64,000 nucleotides of DNA from Dickeya chrysanthemi NCPPB 402. Its GTDB lineage: Bacteria > Pseudomonadota > Gammaproteobacteria > Enterobacterales > Enterobacteriaceae. Under the pieces are notes generated by a model. It did not search any database. It was not told where the DNA came from and saw nothing but the letters and a program-made list of their open reading frames with translations. Shown here piece after piece: positions 17,038 to 32,000 of the stretch. Made by a program: the position numbers and the translations under genes. Location: assembly GCF_000406105.1 (NCBI RefSeq), contig NZ_CM001974.1:2945274-3009273 (forward strand). The letters are read 5' to 3'. Each line of letters begins with the position of its first letter. The first letter of the stretch is position 1.

Positions 17038-20000
17038 TTAAACATCCAACACCGTCAAGGTCGATATATCTTCCGGCGACAAACGTTCCAGCAGTATTTC
17101 CGGAACGGGAATGTCGTCAATGGTCAGATCCGGCTGTTCCACCATCAGGTCCAATAAGACCAATACGTGATCGGCAAGTATTGAGATCACCTCCGGTGAA
17201 AAATAACGGCGGTCATATATAAACGGCAGACTTAATTTGCCGTGCGTTTTCAATAACCCCACCCACAGTGGCGCGACAGCTTCCCGGTCTTCCAGCACCA
17301 TCGGCAGCAATTTGTGGGCGAACGCCGTCACCTCAACGAAGGTATCGCGGTCATTACTGTCAACCGCCAGGCTACCTAACAACGTATGGTCGTGCGCATC
17401 TTGCCCTTCAGGAGCAAGCTGTTGGTGCAGCGCAACAAAATCAACGTGTTTATATTTCTGTAGCCGTAATACGGCGTCGTCATAGATGCGCCAGACTTGC
17501 CGTAAGCTAAAATGCGGCTGAAGCGTTAGCACCAGCGGAAGCGATGAAGAGAAGTCACCGTAAACGGATTCAAATTCATAGCGGTCTCTGAGGTTATATG
17601 CCATTTGGATCGGCATATTTTTCCCGGTGATGCGATACACCAACGCGGCAAGAGCACAGGTAACCAGCTGTGTGAGCGTGGTATTTTGGCGACGATTCGA
17701 TAATTGCAACCGCTCAAGCCTCTCATCAGAGATATTCAGATCATAGGCCCCTGCTTTTTCCGGCTGCGCGTTGTCTGCCTCCGGGCGGTGAATCTGCTGA
17801 TCCCGCAGCGTAAAAGACGTCCGCTTATCATGTAATTGGCTCAACCAATATCGGGTCGCCGTCTCCTGATGTTCGCCGAACTGGCTCAAGGCAAAATGTG
17901 CATATTCGGCTGTCGGTGCGGAGCACGAAAAATGCGTACCGTTGCACAAAGCGTGATAGCGGTGATACAGCTCCTGCAAAAACAGGAATAACGTAAACCC
18001 ATCGGCATGGAAATGGTGCGTAACAAAGTAAACCACGCCCAGGTCTGCGCCGTTATGAACAAGATACAGTTCAAACATCGGCATCCGGTCTGCCTGAAAC
18101 AGCTTCATATTGGTCGTTTTCTGAAAACCGGCGACGGTTTGCTCAAACGCCGCTTTGTCAGAGAGATGGGGCCAACAGATTTCCCGGCATTGCCGTATTA
18201 CCTCGTCGTGAACGACCTGCACCCAGTGTTGCCCGACCCATTCAGCGCCGGTTCTCAGAATGGCATGGTGGCGCACCATCTCGTTCAACGCCTGATTCAA
18301 CAACGGCAGATCGACCGGCATTTCAATCCAGAATCCCTGACCGATATTAAAGGTCGACCGCTTTTTCACCTCGGTCTCATGCAGAATAAATGCCTGAATA
18401 TGGCTGACCGGATAGTAGCGAACGCCTTCGGCTAAACACGACCACAAGCACGCAGGCCGCTGCACGCGATCGAGCACCTCTTCGGCACGGTGAACCTGCT
18501 GGTAAAACTCAAAATGCAGGCCGGTTGCATCTTTCCAGACGCCGATGCCTTGTTGTAATAACCGGCTTAACTCGGCGCGCCCCAGCGTCGGATCGTCAGT
18601 TGGGGTCGCCGCCAACGGTAACGCCAGCGAAACCGACTGAATAAACGCCGGGCGTCTCCCTGCTATTGAGTTGCCAGAGACAAGCGCTGATACCTCGGCA
18701 TCGGCTGAAGACGATGCCGCGTGCGCGACATGGCGCGGGCTATCCGCAACATGCGCGGCAATCTCCACCGCAACAGACCGAAGCGATTCTTTCGTTAGCA
18801 GGTAAGCATCAAACTCAGTCGCGAAAGCGGCATTGATCCTGTTTAACAAACGCAGCCCCAACAGTGAATCGATACCGTAGCTGGCTGCCGGTTCATCCAG
18901 ATCAATTTCCGTGACGGACAAACCCGCGAGCTCCGCCAAAATCCCCGTCAGTCGTTGCGCGACCTGTTGTACTTGCGCGGGTTGCTTCGCCGTATAATCT
19001 GGAGCGTCGCCGACCGGGTTACTCTGCACGGTGCCGGACCAACACCAACGTTTGTCGAAAGGATACCCCGGCAACGATAACGGGAATTTTTCCGCCGGAG
19101 AAAATGCGACCTCGATTCGGGTATCAGCGTTGAAGTCCGGCGAGAAAAAATCAACGCCGCTGACGTACAGCCGCGCCAGCGCCAGCAAATTATCGCTATC
19201 TGCCGGCGCCAGAACGGCCTGGCGGACCCGTTCAGCGGCGGACAAATCCCCCTCAGCCGGTGCCTGACGGCCAGTGCCGACTTTCCCCTGATAGCCGTTG
19301 TCCTGCGGTATCAATGCCGCACCGGCGATCACCCGCGCCAGAAACGTGTGCAACGCGTTGACGTCAGAAACGACACAGGCGCACCGATAGGAGAAATGAC
19401 TCCGGCGCAACAACAAGTTTGCCGCCAGTTGTTTCAAATTCAACGTTTGTCCGGTCTGCACACTCTGTTGCAGATCCCGACAGCGTTGCTGCAACGCGCC
19501 GAGGCTTTTTCCAGACAACACAATACATACCGGCTGTTGACCGCCATGCTCCGACGATGCGCCTGTTTGTGGCGATCCAGGCCCGGCTATTGTTTCCGGC
19601 GCCCCCTGACGCTGCCCCTCGTGTTCATGAGGCTGCGCGACAACCATATGCACATTGATCCCCGTCGCCCCTAACGAGCTGATCGCCGCCCGGCGTTTCT
19701 CACCGGGCTCCACATGCCAGGGAACGGTTTCCGGGTTGATATAAAAGGCACTCTGATCGTGCGCCAACAAAGAGGCCCGGTCTTGCGTATTTGGCGTTCC
19801 GGGAATTTTCCGATGCCTGAGCGCTAACAACACCTTGAATAGATGGTTCATCCCCGCACTGTGGAAAGCATGGCCGACGTTATTCTCAACACTCCCTAAC
19901 GCACAGCGTGCAGGCTGACCTGAACGCGCTTCCCGGCGATGCGGCCGAAAGACGTTTGTCAGAGCCTCGACTTCTGCGGCATCCGCCGCCGGCATCCCGG

Positions 20001-23000
20001 TAGCATGTGCTTCGACCAACGTAATACTCTCCGGCTGGATATCAAACCGTTGGTAGACATCAGAGAGCAGCGCTTCCTGTGCACCGGCGCTCGGCGCCAT
20101 GATCCCATTGGTTTTACCGTTGTGATTACTGCCCCAGGCTTCGATCACACCATGAATTCTGTCGCCATCCGCCAGCGCCAGCTGCAATGGCTTTAGCACC
20201 ACCACCCCTACGGACTCGCCGGGCATCATGCCGTCGGCCTGTGCCGAAAATGCACCGCCACGATCGGACGAAGACAACAACCCAAGGCGAGAGGCACTGC
20301 GCAACATATTCGGCGTGGAATAAATCATCGCTCCGCCGGCAATCGCCACCTCACACTGCCCCAGCACCAGTTGATCGCAAGCCTGTGCGACAGCCAACAG
20401 AGATGATGCGCACCCCGCTTCGACCGTCTGGCAAGGCCCCGTCAGATTCAGCGTGTAAGAGACGCGCCCCGGAACCTGAGACAAGGTAATATTCGGCGCA
20501 AAATGCTCGCCCTCGGCAAAACGCAGCGAATAGTCGCCGGCACTGCCGCAAAACACGCCCCAACGCTTGCCAGACAACGATTCAGGAACAATCCCCGCAT
20601 CTTCAATGGCTTTCCAGCTCTCCTGTAAAAACAGACGCTCACAGGGATCCAGCATGGATGCTTCGTGTGGCGATATCTGAAAAAACAGCGGGTCGAAGTG
20701 TTCAATATCTGAGAGAAAACCGCCATAACCGGCATACTCGCCCTCACTCGCCGGGGCTATCGACCACCCGCGGCTATCCGGCGGCGTGGTAAACGCGGAT
20801 TGACCTTGTTCAAGCCGGTGCCAAAAGTCGTCGGGGGTTTTCGCCCCGGGAAATTGCCCGGACATGCCGATAATCGCGATGGAATTCCGGCCCTCGCTCT
20901 GCTGCGGTTCGGCCCGGCGACGCGGTTCATGCGCCGTGGTGTTCCCTGCCGCTCCGCGCTGATAAATCTCCCGACAATGCTCAGAAATCATGTCAACGCT
21001 CTCGCGTTCAGACAACAGATGAAAATGATCTCTGGCGTGGGTGCGAAATACCTGAGCGCCCGGCAAATAACGCAGCCAGCGCTGGCAATGGCTTTCATCA
21101 TGGGTCAACGCGTCACCCAACACGTGACGATTATTCTCAGCCAGTGCCGATAACCTGTCCCGGCGGTGTGACCCGTCATCGAGTGATGACGTGATGGTGA
21201 TATAGTGCAGGTCAATCTCATGGGCATTCGGTAACGCGTTTACTGAATAAGCCGCCATGGCTTCGCGGTTACGCGTCAGGATCTGCGCCATGTTTTCAAT
21301 TTTGTCCTTCACTACCGCTAGCGGCTGCGTTACCCCTTTTTTTAGGCACCCTTCAGCCAGCCACGCCAGTTGTTCATCGGCATCCACACACAGTAATTCT
21401 TGTTCGGTGTAGGCGATGCTTTCAAACCTGACTCGACCGGATGCCAGCACGTCGCTCAGGCTGTAATGCAAGAAGAAGTTTGCACTCATCAGCAGCGCGT
21501 CGCGGTAACAGAATGGTGACGAGACAGGATGATTGTCCGGCTGTGGAAACGGCGGCTCTAACAGAATCAGGCTCGATACCCGATAGCCGGCCAGTTGCAG
21601 TTGTCTGGCCATTTCATAGGCGATAATGCCGCCCATCGAATAACCGGCCAGCGCGTACGGCCCGGTCGCATCGGCAGCCTGAATGATTTCAATATAGTAA
21701 CGCGCCATGCTTTCGATGCTTTCCAGCGGCTGGAACCGGGTAAGGAATCCGCGCGACTGAATACCCCAGATGGCATATTCATCGCCCAGATTGTCGGCGA
21801 TCTTCAGATATAGCCCGGTCGAGCCGGTGAGCGGATGAATCCAGAACTGGGCACTTTCGGGCTTCGGTTGATCGGTAATCCCGACCTGACGCAATCGCGC
21901 GCTCAGCGGAATACACTCCGGATAGTGTTTCAACCACGCATTAACCGCAGGCCGGCCCTGCGATGCCGCGACGGTTTCACCCGATGCCCTGAGCGAATCA
22001 TTCGCCGCTTTCTGGACAAGTGCGTCACCCGCGCTCACCGGCACCGATGCAACGGTATTATCCTTTGAGCCGGGCACCGAAGACGGCATCGGGTCATCAA
22101 GATACAACGACAGTGCCTCAATCGTGGGGTGGTCAAAAATGGCCTTGATCGTCAGCCTGGACGCAAACGCCCGATTCACCGCGTCAATAAAGCCAACCGC
22201 GTTGATTGAGTTGAGTCCCAATTCGGTAAACGGTTGATGGTTCTCAATTTCGCTCTCTTCAAAATAGAGGGTTTGCATCAGTAAGGCGCGAAGCTGACGG
22301 ACGATGCCCTCACGCGGCACGGTATCGCCTTGACGCCTCGCGCCATCCTCCGGCGTCACGCCCTTTTTCTCGCCACTAACCACAGATGCGCCGTCCGCCC
22401 GAGCCTGCGCGGTTAGCGAAGTCGGGGTCAGGGCCGGCGTGGCCCAGTAACGCCGGCCCTGAAACGGGTAACCCGGCAGACTGATCCGTTGCGGCAATGG
22501 GGCCCCACGATATAAATCAAACCAATCCACCTCGACGTCGTTATTAACCCAGGCTCGCGCCAATTCCTGCCATTGTTCCGATGCGATCCACTCCTGACGC
22601 TGCACACGCTGTGCCGCCGCGTATCCATCATCCCATGTATGCTCTCTTGCCCATTCGGCATCATCGCCTGGTGATTCGCCAAGGTAATACACGCCGGGAG
22701 ACGCCGTTGCGGTAATAAACAGCGCTAATTTTTCGCGCAACTCCGTGATATCGGAGACCACAAAAGCCACGCGTTGGGTCATCGCCTCTCGCCCGGTTTG
22801 CAGGCTATAGGCCAGTTGATCAAGTCGCGTTGCCGGATAACGCTGCAAAAATTGCCCCAGGGCCTGGGCATAGGCTTGCAGGGCGGTAGTGGTTTTCGCC
22901 GATAGCGGAACAATCGCCGGACGGGCGGCGGTGCCCAACGGACGCCGGGCACCCTCTCCCGGCGAATAGCTTTCCGTTCCGGTGAACGATTCGGGGTCAT

Positions 23001-26000
23001 CGGCAATGTATTCCTCAATCACCGCGTGCGCATTAGTACCGCTGATCCCCGTCGCGCTGATGGCGCCGACCCTCGGTTGCCGGCCCTGACGCAACCAGGG
23101 TTGATTCTGCTGCTGAATCGTAAAGGGAGTCCGCTCTAATTTAATGTAGCGGTTACACGTCTCAAATCCCTGGGTTGCCGGAATCGTCTGATGCGCCATA
23201 GCCTTGAGCATCGCTATCAGACTCACAACGCCGGACGCAGCGAAGGTATGGCCGATGACGGGCTTAATCGAGCCTAAAACGCAGCGATGCGAATCGCTGC
23301 ATCGTCCGGCAAAGGCATCGGCGAGCGCCTGAACCTCGATCGGGTCGCCCAATTGAGAACCGGTACTGTGGGAAATCACATATTGAATATTCCCCGGGTC
23401 GATTCGGTATCGGTCATAAATATTTTTCAGGAGTTCAGCCTGGCGAACCGGGTTCGGTGCCGTAATGCCATTGGTTTTTCCATCGTAGTTCACCCCGCTG
23501 GCTTTGATACACCCATAGATTCGATCGCCATCGGCTTTGGCTTTTGACAAGGGTTTGAGTAACACCACGGCCACGGCTTCCCCCGGCACCAACCCGTTGG
23601 CGCGTTGATCAAACACGCTGGCTTTGCCGTCGGGAGACAGCATTCCCGTCCGATGCATACTCTGATACACCCACGGCGTCATCAACAGGTTGATTCCCCC
23701 GGCCAGTGCCATCTCGCAATCCCCCTGACGCAGCGCCTGACAAGCCTGATGAACAGCCACCAGCCCCGATGCACACGCGGCTGTAAGGGCCATATTCGGG
23801 CCTTTCAGATCGAGCGCATAAGAAATACGCGCGGCCAGGGTCGCATTCTGATTGCCATTTATCGACCCCTGATCGCCAACAATGGCGCCGTAATCACTCT
23901 CTTCCGCCCCGACATACACCCCACAGGACATTCCCTGAATGCGTTGCCCCATATAGCCGGCATCTTCAAATGTGTGCCAGGCCTCCTGCAGGAAGAGACG
24001 CTGTCTGGGATCCATCTCCATCGCTTCTTTCGGCGCAATATCAAAGAATGCGGCGTCGAACTGCATAATATCCGTCATGAACGCGCCCCACTGCGGCAGC
24101 GTGTTATGCTTGCCCTGACCGTCTGGCGATCCCGACGACGGGTTATCGCTGACAGACGGCCAATCCCAGCGCGCGCCGGACATCTCGCCGATACAGCTTT
24201 CTCCCTGAATCAACGTATCCCAGAAGTCATCAATACTATCCGCCTGCGGAAAACGCCCGCTCATCCCGATCACGGCGATGGGCTCATCCATGACGTCGCC
24301 GGCAACCGTACTCGCCGTCGCCACAGCCGGCGGGTGAAACACGGTCGTTGTGTTTGTCTTCCCGCTGTCGTGGCCCAAGGCCGGATTAGCCTCTTCCTGC
24401 CCGGCGGTCAATGGCTCATGGTCTGCCACCGAGGATACGTGGCTTGCTTTCACCTCCGCTTTCGCTTTCGCCTCCGCCAACGCCTGACGCGAAAACAGCG
24501 CATCCAACGCCTGTGCGTGTTCACGACAAAAATATTCCGTCAGCCGCTTAACCGAGGCGTGACCGAACAGCACCGCCGGTGTGATTTCAACGTCAAAATA
24601 GTGACTCAACTCGCGGGAAAATGACGCCAGCGTAATCGAATCAAAGCCAAAATCAGCAAAACTGCTATTCAACCCGATACGTTCAACCGGCGTGCCCAGT
24701 AACCGGCTAATCTGCGTTTTCAGAATGTGGCTCACTGCAGTCCGCCGGTCTGTGACATCGGCGGGCAGCGATACACTGAGCGCTCCGGAGCGCGACGCCA
24801 TCTCCTGAGGGTGTTTTTGCCCCGTGGCACGAATAGCCGCTTGATTGGCGATATCCGCCTTGCCGCTTACCGGATGATGTTCGTTGCGTTCGTCAGCCAA
24901 AGGCGCGGCCAACTTCAGAAAGCGGGCGACACGGCTGGGTTTTCCCGCTATCACCAGATGCTGACCTTCACTTTGCCGCAGCAATTGCTCAAAGACTCGC
25001 ACCCCTTCGTCGCTTTCCAGCGCTCGCTGACCGCTGGACCTGAGATAAAACTCGGTGCTATCCCTGTCACGAACGCCCATTTTTCCCTCTTTCCAGAAGG
25101 GCCAGTTAATCACCAGCGTCTTACCACGCAGCGTACCCTGCCGAACCTGCGCCATGCGGTGCTTGCCATACCCCATCTGGAAACGGTTCCCCATGGCGTA
25201 GTCACAAGAACCAAAGTCCCCTAATAACGCAGCACTGGAGGAGAAATAACAGACAAAATCCAACGGATCCTGCATCAGCAGTTCGTCTAATAATTGCGTT
25301 CCGTCGACTTTCGGGCGGAGGATGGCATCAAACGCCCGGCGGGATTTCTCGAATACCGGCTCGCTGGCTTCCAAACCTGCCGCGTGGATAACACCGAGGA
25401 TCGGGCCCATCACGTGTCTGGCCTGCACCAGATTAAAACGCATCGTGCCGACATCGCAGACATCGGCCTGAATATAATGTACCTGCCCGCCCAGGCGAGT
25501 CAGTTCCTCGGCCAGCGCCTGGCGCTCAGCATCCATCGCAGAACGCCCGGTCAGAATCAGTCTGGCGCAATAGTGCTGTGCCAGATACCGGGCGAAAATC
25601 AGCCCCAGGCCACCGAATCCACCGGTGATCAGGTAGGTTCCTCCCTGTTTAATCGCCGCTTGCGACGTCGTTTCATGCGTCAACGAGACCGGGCTGGGCT
25701 GCACCTTCAGGACATATCGCTCCGCGCCTTCATAGCAGACACTGTCGAAATGTTGCCCCGTCAACTCCTGATAAAGCATTGCGATATAGTGCTCGCTGAA
25801 GGCCGGTTGCACGGTAACAGCCGTTGTCGCTCCCGCCGTACCCACCGCTGGCGCAACGCTGATGGCAACCGCGCATTGCGTGCCGGGTAAGGCCGGCGTC
25901 AGGGAACGTTCGATGCCGATCCATGATTCCAGGTAAGCGCGCTCCAGTGAGTGATTGCTCACACCGGCCAGCAATAAGCGCGCCGGTGCCATATTCGCCG

Positions 26001-29000
26001 CCACCATCGACGACAACAACGCGTGCAGCGCAGCGGCATCTTGTAGATGACGACGATCCTCCAGTGGCCATAAGTATAAAATTGCACTGTGCCGAGGTTC
26101 TATCCGGGCGGATTTCAGTTGTGCAAAACAGCGTTGATAACTTTCGGTATTTTCCTGCTCCGTTTCGCCGGGCGACAGTTGAACGCCGTTCACCCCATCC
26201 GCCAGCGGATGCCGGGAGACAAACACAATCTCCGTCTGTGGCGCCAGCACCGCCATCTGCGATTGCAGCAAACGCTGGTTTTCCGGTTCCGACAAAAAGC
26301 AGATCACGGTGTTAAATCGAGGGTCCTGCGAGGATGCGGCCGGATGGGGCATCTTCTGCCAGGATTCGGTAAACAGCATCAGTGCTTCGCGTTCTTCCTG
26401 CGGTGCTGATTCCTGCGTCGATACCGCCTGGGGCGATGTCTCGCCAGATGATGCATTCCGGCCGATCCGCCCCAGATCATCCGGCGCCTCAAGCCAATGC
26501 CGCTCCCGGGCGAACGGATAACCCGGCAGGCTGATGCGGCGCGGCGTTTCTATCGAATAGAGCGAATACCAGTCCACGTGGAAGCCTTCCACCCAGAATC
26601 GGGCTATTTTGTGAAAAGCGCGTTGTTCCACCCAGCGCTGAAGCAGTGTGCGGCTATCCTCAGCCGACATAAACCCGGTATCCCGGCCGGTTTCCTTAGC
26701 ACCGCTACCGGCGCCTCGCCAGCAGCGCTCCGGTAAGGCGTCATCGTCGGCAAACGCAGTCAGTTTGTTCTGCAACTCGCTGAGATCCTGCACGACAAAA
26801 ACCACCCGTTCCTCCAGCGTCCGCCGTCCAACTTGCAGCGTGAAAGCCAGATCAGCAGGGTGAATGCCGTCAATATCCGGATGCATCGCCAGAAACTGCG
26901 CCAGATTTCTGGCCATCTCCTGAAGCCGCTCTTCCGTTTTCGCTGATAACGGAACAATCAGCGGCGTATTCTGTTGCTGGCGGTTACCCGCCTGCCTGAC
27001 GTTCGGCGGCAGAAATTCTTCGACGATCACATGGGCATTCGATCCGGTAGCGCCAAACGAGCTGATCCCCGCCCGCCGCGGAACGGTGATCTGTTCACCG
27101 TCGTGATTGACCGTAGGTTGCTCCCAGTGCTGGGTTTCACGCTGGATATAGAAAGGTGAATGCTCCAGTTCCAGATAAGGGTTAACCTGCTCGGCATGCA
27201 ACAGCGACGGAACCAGCGTCTTATGATGCAACTGGAGAATAACTTTACTTAACCCGCTGATGCCGGCCGCCGACTCGGCATGGCCGATGTTCGATTTGAC
27301 CGACCCGATCGCGCAAAACTGGTTGTCTTTCGTGTATTGCCTGAAGGCCTTCACCAGACCCTGAACTTCGATCGGATCACCCAATGCCGTGCCGGTGCCG
27401 TGCGCTTCGATATAACTGATGGTGCGTGGATCAATCCCGGTTTTTTCGTAACAGCGCAACATCAAATCGGCCTGCGCAACCGGGCTTGGCACCGTAATTC
27501 CGCTCACCTGCCCGACGTGGTTGATGGCGCTGCCCTTGATCACCGCATAAATATTGTCCTGATCTTTGATCGCCTGCGACAACGGTTTGAGCAACACCGC
27601 TCCGACCCCTTCGCCGGAGACAAAGCCATTGCCGCCGTCGCCGAACGTTCGGCAACGACCATCCGTGGAATACATGTCCGCCAGCCCATAAGTCATATAC
27701 TTATAGGGATGTAACGACAGGTTTACCCCGCCGGCTAAGGCAACTTTACTTTCTCCTCGGTGCACGCTTTCCAGAGCCAGATGCAACGCGGTCAGAGAGG
27801 AAGAACACACCGTATCTACGGCAAAAGAAGGGCCATGAAAGCCGCAGAAGTACGATACCCGGTTAGCAATCGGGGCATAATTCATTGACAGCGGCACTAT
27901 CTGACCACGATTGACGATTTCAGATGCGATCAAGGCGTAATCATTGTGCATGACCCCAACAAAAACCCCGACATCGCGACGCTTGCTCGGTCCCTGTTCT
28001 GCGACCAGCGTTTCCGGGGTGTAGCCCGCATCTTCGATTGCCGCCCAGCAGGTTTCCAGAAATAACCGTTCCTGAGGATCAAGCCACTGTGCTTCTCTGG
28101 GGGAGACCCGGAAAAACTGGGCATCAAAACAGTCCACATCCTCAATAAATCCGCCCCATTGAGGAATCGGCCGACCTGACGGCGACGTAATGCCATCCAG
28201 TACGCTTTTCTGCCATCTCGAATGCGGAATTTCGGTGACGCAATCTTTACCGGCTTTGAGATTATCCCAAAACTCCGCCATCTGTTTCGCACCGGGATAA
28301 CGGCCCGACATGCCGATCACGGCAATATCTTCGCTTTCCGATGCCGTCTGGCTGCTCGAAGCGGCATGAGAAGCCGACTGACTGGCGTTGATCTGCGCCG
28401 TACCGGCCTGAGTAACGCCGGCGGACACGCCACCCGCATCCGATAACGTTTCCGATGCCACCCGATGCGCCTCATCCTGCCCGGCGGCGACGGCGATATC
28501 GGTCGCGACGTCGGCAGGCGCACCGAATGAGTCCGGGTAGCGCTCCAGCAAATACTCCGCCAGTGCGCCGACCGTGGCATATTCAAACAGCAACGTCGGA
28601 TTCAACTTAACCTTGAGCGACTGTTCCAGTGACTGCACCATTTGCAACAGCCCCGCCGAATCCAACCCCAACTCGTAATAACCGATATCGCTCTCGATTT
28701 CCGTCGTACTTTTCGCCAGCGTCTCGGCCAGTATCTTTTTCACCGTATTCTCAGCCTGTTCCAATGCCGAGGCATTCTCACTCGCCGCGATAGCCGAAGC
28801 CGCTGACGCCACAGGTCCGGCGTCATGTTTCATCGGCGCAACCGGTTTGACGGACGCCGCGATGGGTTCACCAGCCTGGGTTGGCGCCGCCGGGGTTCGC
28901 GATGCGTTGATCGCCGCGGGATCGCGCACGCGCTTACAGGTGAAATTTTTCAATTCGCCGATCTTTTCACCGCCTGGCTTAAAAAACTCCATGGTCAGGT

Positions 29001-32000
29001 AAGAGAGTTGGCTGGTTTGCTTGAGCGAGTCACGGCTGACGCGGGTAATACAACGCCCTGACAACGGTTCTGATGCGCGGAAGGACTCATAATAAAGCGG
29101 TAAAAAGATATCTTGCTGGTGGTTTTGTTCCAGAAACAGATCCCCTGACCCGATAGCGCTCCCGTCAATCAAAACCGGGTGAAACAGATACTGTTCCGCA
29201 CCAAACAGCGCATCGTCAGGAACGGCAATATCAATCAGATTCGCCGAAGGCAGGTGATAGATAACGCCGTCACCGACCATCGGCCCGCGGTGGCGGATGT
29301 CATCGCCACCAAATTCCGCATACGCATCCTGTAACCGGAGCTGACTGACCGCCGCCTTTTTCAGCGCGTCAAGATCGAGTGTTTCATGAAATACCGACGC
29401 CGCAACCGGGTGCATTTCCGCACTCATATACAACTTCACTCCGGACGGCGAGTGTTCATCCGACACTTCACTGCCTTCCACTTTCAACTGCCAGTATCCT
29501 TGCGCCTGCTTTTGGCAGCTGATTTGTGCCTCCACGCCATAGTCATCACCGATGGTAAAAGGGTAATGAATGGTGAGGTTCCGCATTTCCAGTTGCCGGT
29601 AATCCATCCCCTGCCGATGGAAAAACTGAAAGAGCAGATCGATATACGCCAGTCCGGGCAACAGCGATTGGCCGAAGGCCTGATGGTTACGCAAAATGCG
29701 ATGATGGTGGTTAAACGGTTGACTCCACGGATGATTTTCCGCGAAAAACCCGGCACGACCGATAGGATAACGCCCTTCGCCAATGCGGTTGCCGTCAGCA
29801 GCGATGTTTTCAGCCGTGCGGGTTGCTGATGCCGGTAATTGCGCCCGAAAAACGTCTTTCGCAAAGACATAACCGGGCAGATGAATTCGCGTTGGCGGCT
29901 GCGGATAGAAACTTTGCCAGTCAACCGGTTTACCCTGTAGCCAGGCGAGCCCAATCGCCTCCAGTTCCGGTCGGGAGAGTTGATGCAGACCACGGTGTTG
30001 ATAAGCAGCGGCAGTCAGAGGCGGTTGTTTTTTCCCCGCCGCCGGAGCCTGACCGAAAGCGTGACTCGGCGCGACAGGCTGACGGCAGAATGCCTGTAAC
30101 TGCTGCCAGCAGTCGTGCTTGTCCGTCGCAATCAGGAAAAAGCGTTCCGGCATCGCTTCCCGTCCAACCTGCAACGTATAGGCCATTGACTGGATGAAGG
30201 ACAAGCCATCATCAGGTCGCTCAGCGTCTGCAAGATAGCGGCTCAGCGCCTGAATCTGAGCGTGCAGACTTTGCGTCGTTTTCGCCGATAACGGAATGAT
30301 CCACCCGGCGGTAGCGGGCTCAGCAACCGCAACCTGCTGCGGTAAATACTCTTCGATAACCAAATGGGCATTGGTGCCGCTGTGACCGAAAGAGTTCAGG
30401 GCCGCCAGCCGTGGTCTGCCGGCATGGCTTTTCCAGGCCGACGTCGCGTTTTGAATGTAAAAAGCGGAATCCTGCAGCTCAAATAGCGGATTTGCCTGCT
30501 GATAATGCCTTAAACCCGGTAGCTGACCATGACGCATCGACAACAATATCTTGATGAGGCCGATCACCCCGGATGCCGCCGAAGTATGGCCGATATGCGA
30601 TTTCACGCTGCCCAAAGCACAGTAATGTCGTTTGTCGGTTAACGCCTTAAATGTTCGCGCCAGGGCATTGACCTCAATGGTATCGCCCAATTTACCGCCG
30701 GTGGCATGGGCTTCAACGTAACTGATCTCTTCAGGATTGATGTGATATTGCCGGTAGACCTGCTCCAGTAATTGTTGCTGAGCCGTACCGCTCGGCGCGG
30801 TAATACCGTTACTCGCCCCATCCTGATTGATACCGGAAGCACGAATCACTCCGTGGATAGGATCCCCCTGCGCGATGGCCTGATCCAGACGTTTCAATGC
30901 AACGATCCCGACCCCTTCCGAGAGCAGCATACCGTCGGCCATCTGCTCAAAAACCGGGCACTCTGCGCGGTGAGACAACATGCCGATACCGGACAAACTG
31001 GCCAACGCGCCGGCATCCAATGCGGCGAAGACACCGCCGGCCAGCGCCAGATCGGTTTCACCACGACGCAGGCTTTCACACGCCAGATGTATCGCCACCG
31101 CAGAAGAGGAACAACCGGTATTCACCACCAATGCCGGGCCTTTCATATCCAGAAAGTAAGACACACGTGATGCAATAATCGCCTCAGACGACCCGACAAA
31201 AGAGCCATGATGATAATTCGATGGTTCAGCGCCGATAAAAACGCCCGTATGACTACCGGCCAGCGCTTTGGGGTTATAGCCCGCGTCTTCCAGTGCTTTC
31301 CAGCTTTCCTGCAATATCAGGCGCTGATGCGGGCTCATCGACAACGCATCCTGCTCGGTAATCCGGAAGAAGGTCGCGTCAAAACAGTATCGGTCTTTGA
31401 CGATCCCGCCCCATTTGCAATAGGTTTTTCCGCTCTGCGTTGCGTCTTTTGCGCCTGTATCGCTGCTGTTCGTCTCGACAAAATATCTGGCTTGATCCAG
31501 ATAATCCTCAGGTAACTCTTCTATTCCTGAGCGGTTGGCAATCAGGTTCTCCCAGAAACGCTGGGTATTCTCGGCGCCGGGAAATTGCCCCGACAGTCCA
31601 ATCACGGCAATCGCCACCGGCTCGGCCGGTTGTCTCTCTGGCGTTAGCCCTGAATCCTGGTGGGGCATCGGCTGTGCGGCAGACGGGGAGTTCGCAGACG
31701 GGGAGGTCGCCGACGGCGACGGCGTGGGTTCCTGCTGGGGTGGCGCTTGCCACTGTGGCGACGTGGGTTGCCGTGATGGAGACGACGCCTGCGGGATAAC
31801 GCTCTGCTCGGCACAGGTCAGCGCGATATGCGCACTTAATGTTTCGACCGTCGAATAATCATAGAGCAACGCCGGATTTAGCGTGACCCCCAGCGATTGG
31901 TTGACCTGATTGATAAAGTTAACGCTAAGAATCGAATCAATACCAAAATCGGAAAACGCCCGCTGCTCATCAATCTGCTCAGGCGGTAAATTAACTGAAC

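Noticed and set aside
23605..24624. Long antisense open frame (339 residues) on the + strand
   Set aside because: It lies entirely opposite PKS-C, has shadow composition rich in Arg and His, and shows no recognisable domain. Many similar frames oppose the GC-rich PKS genes.
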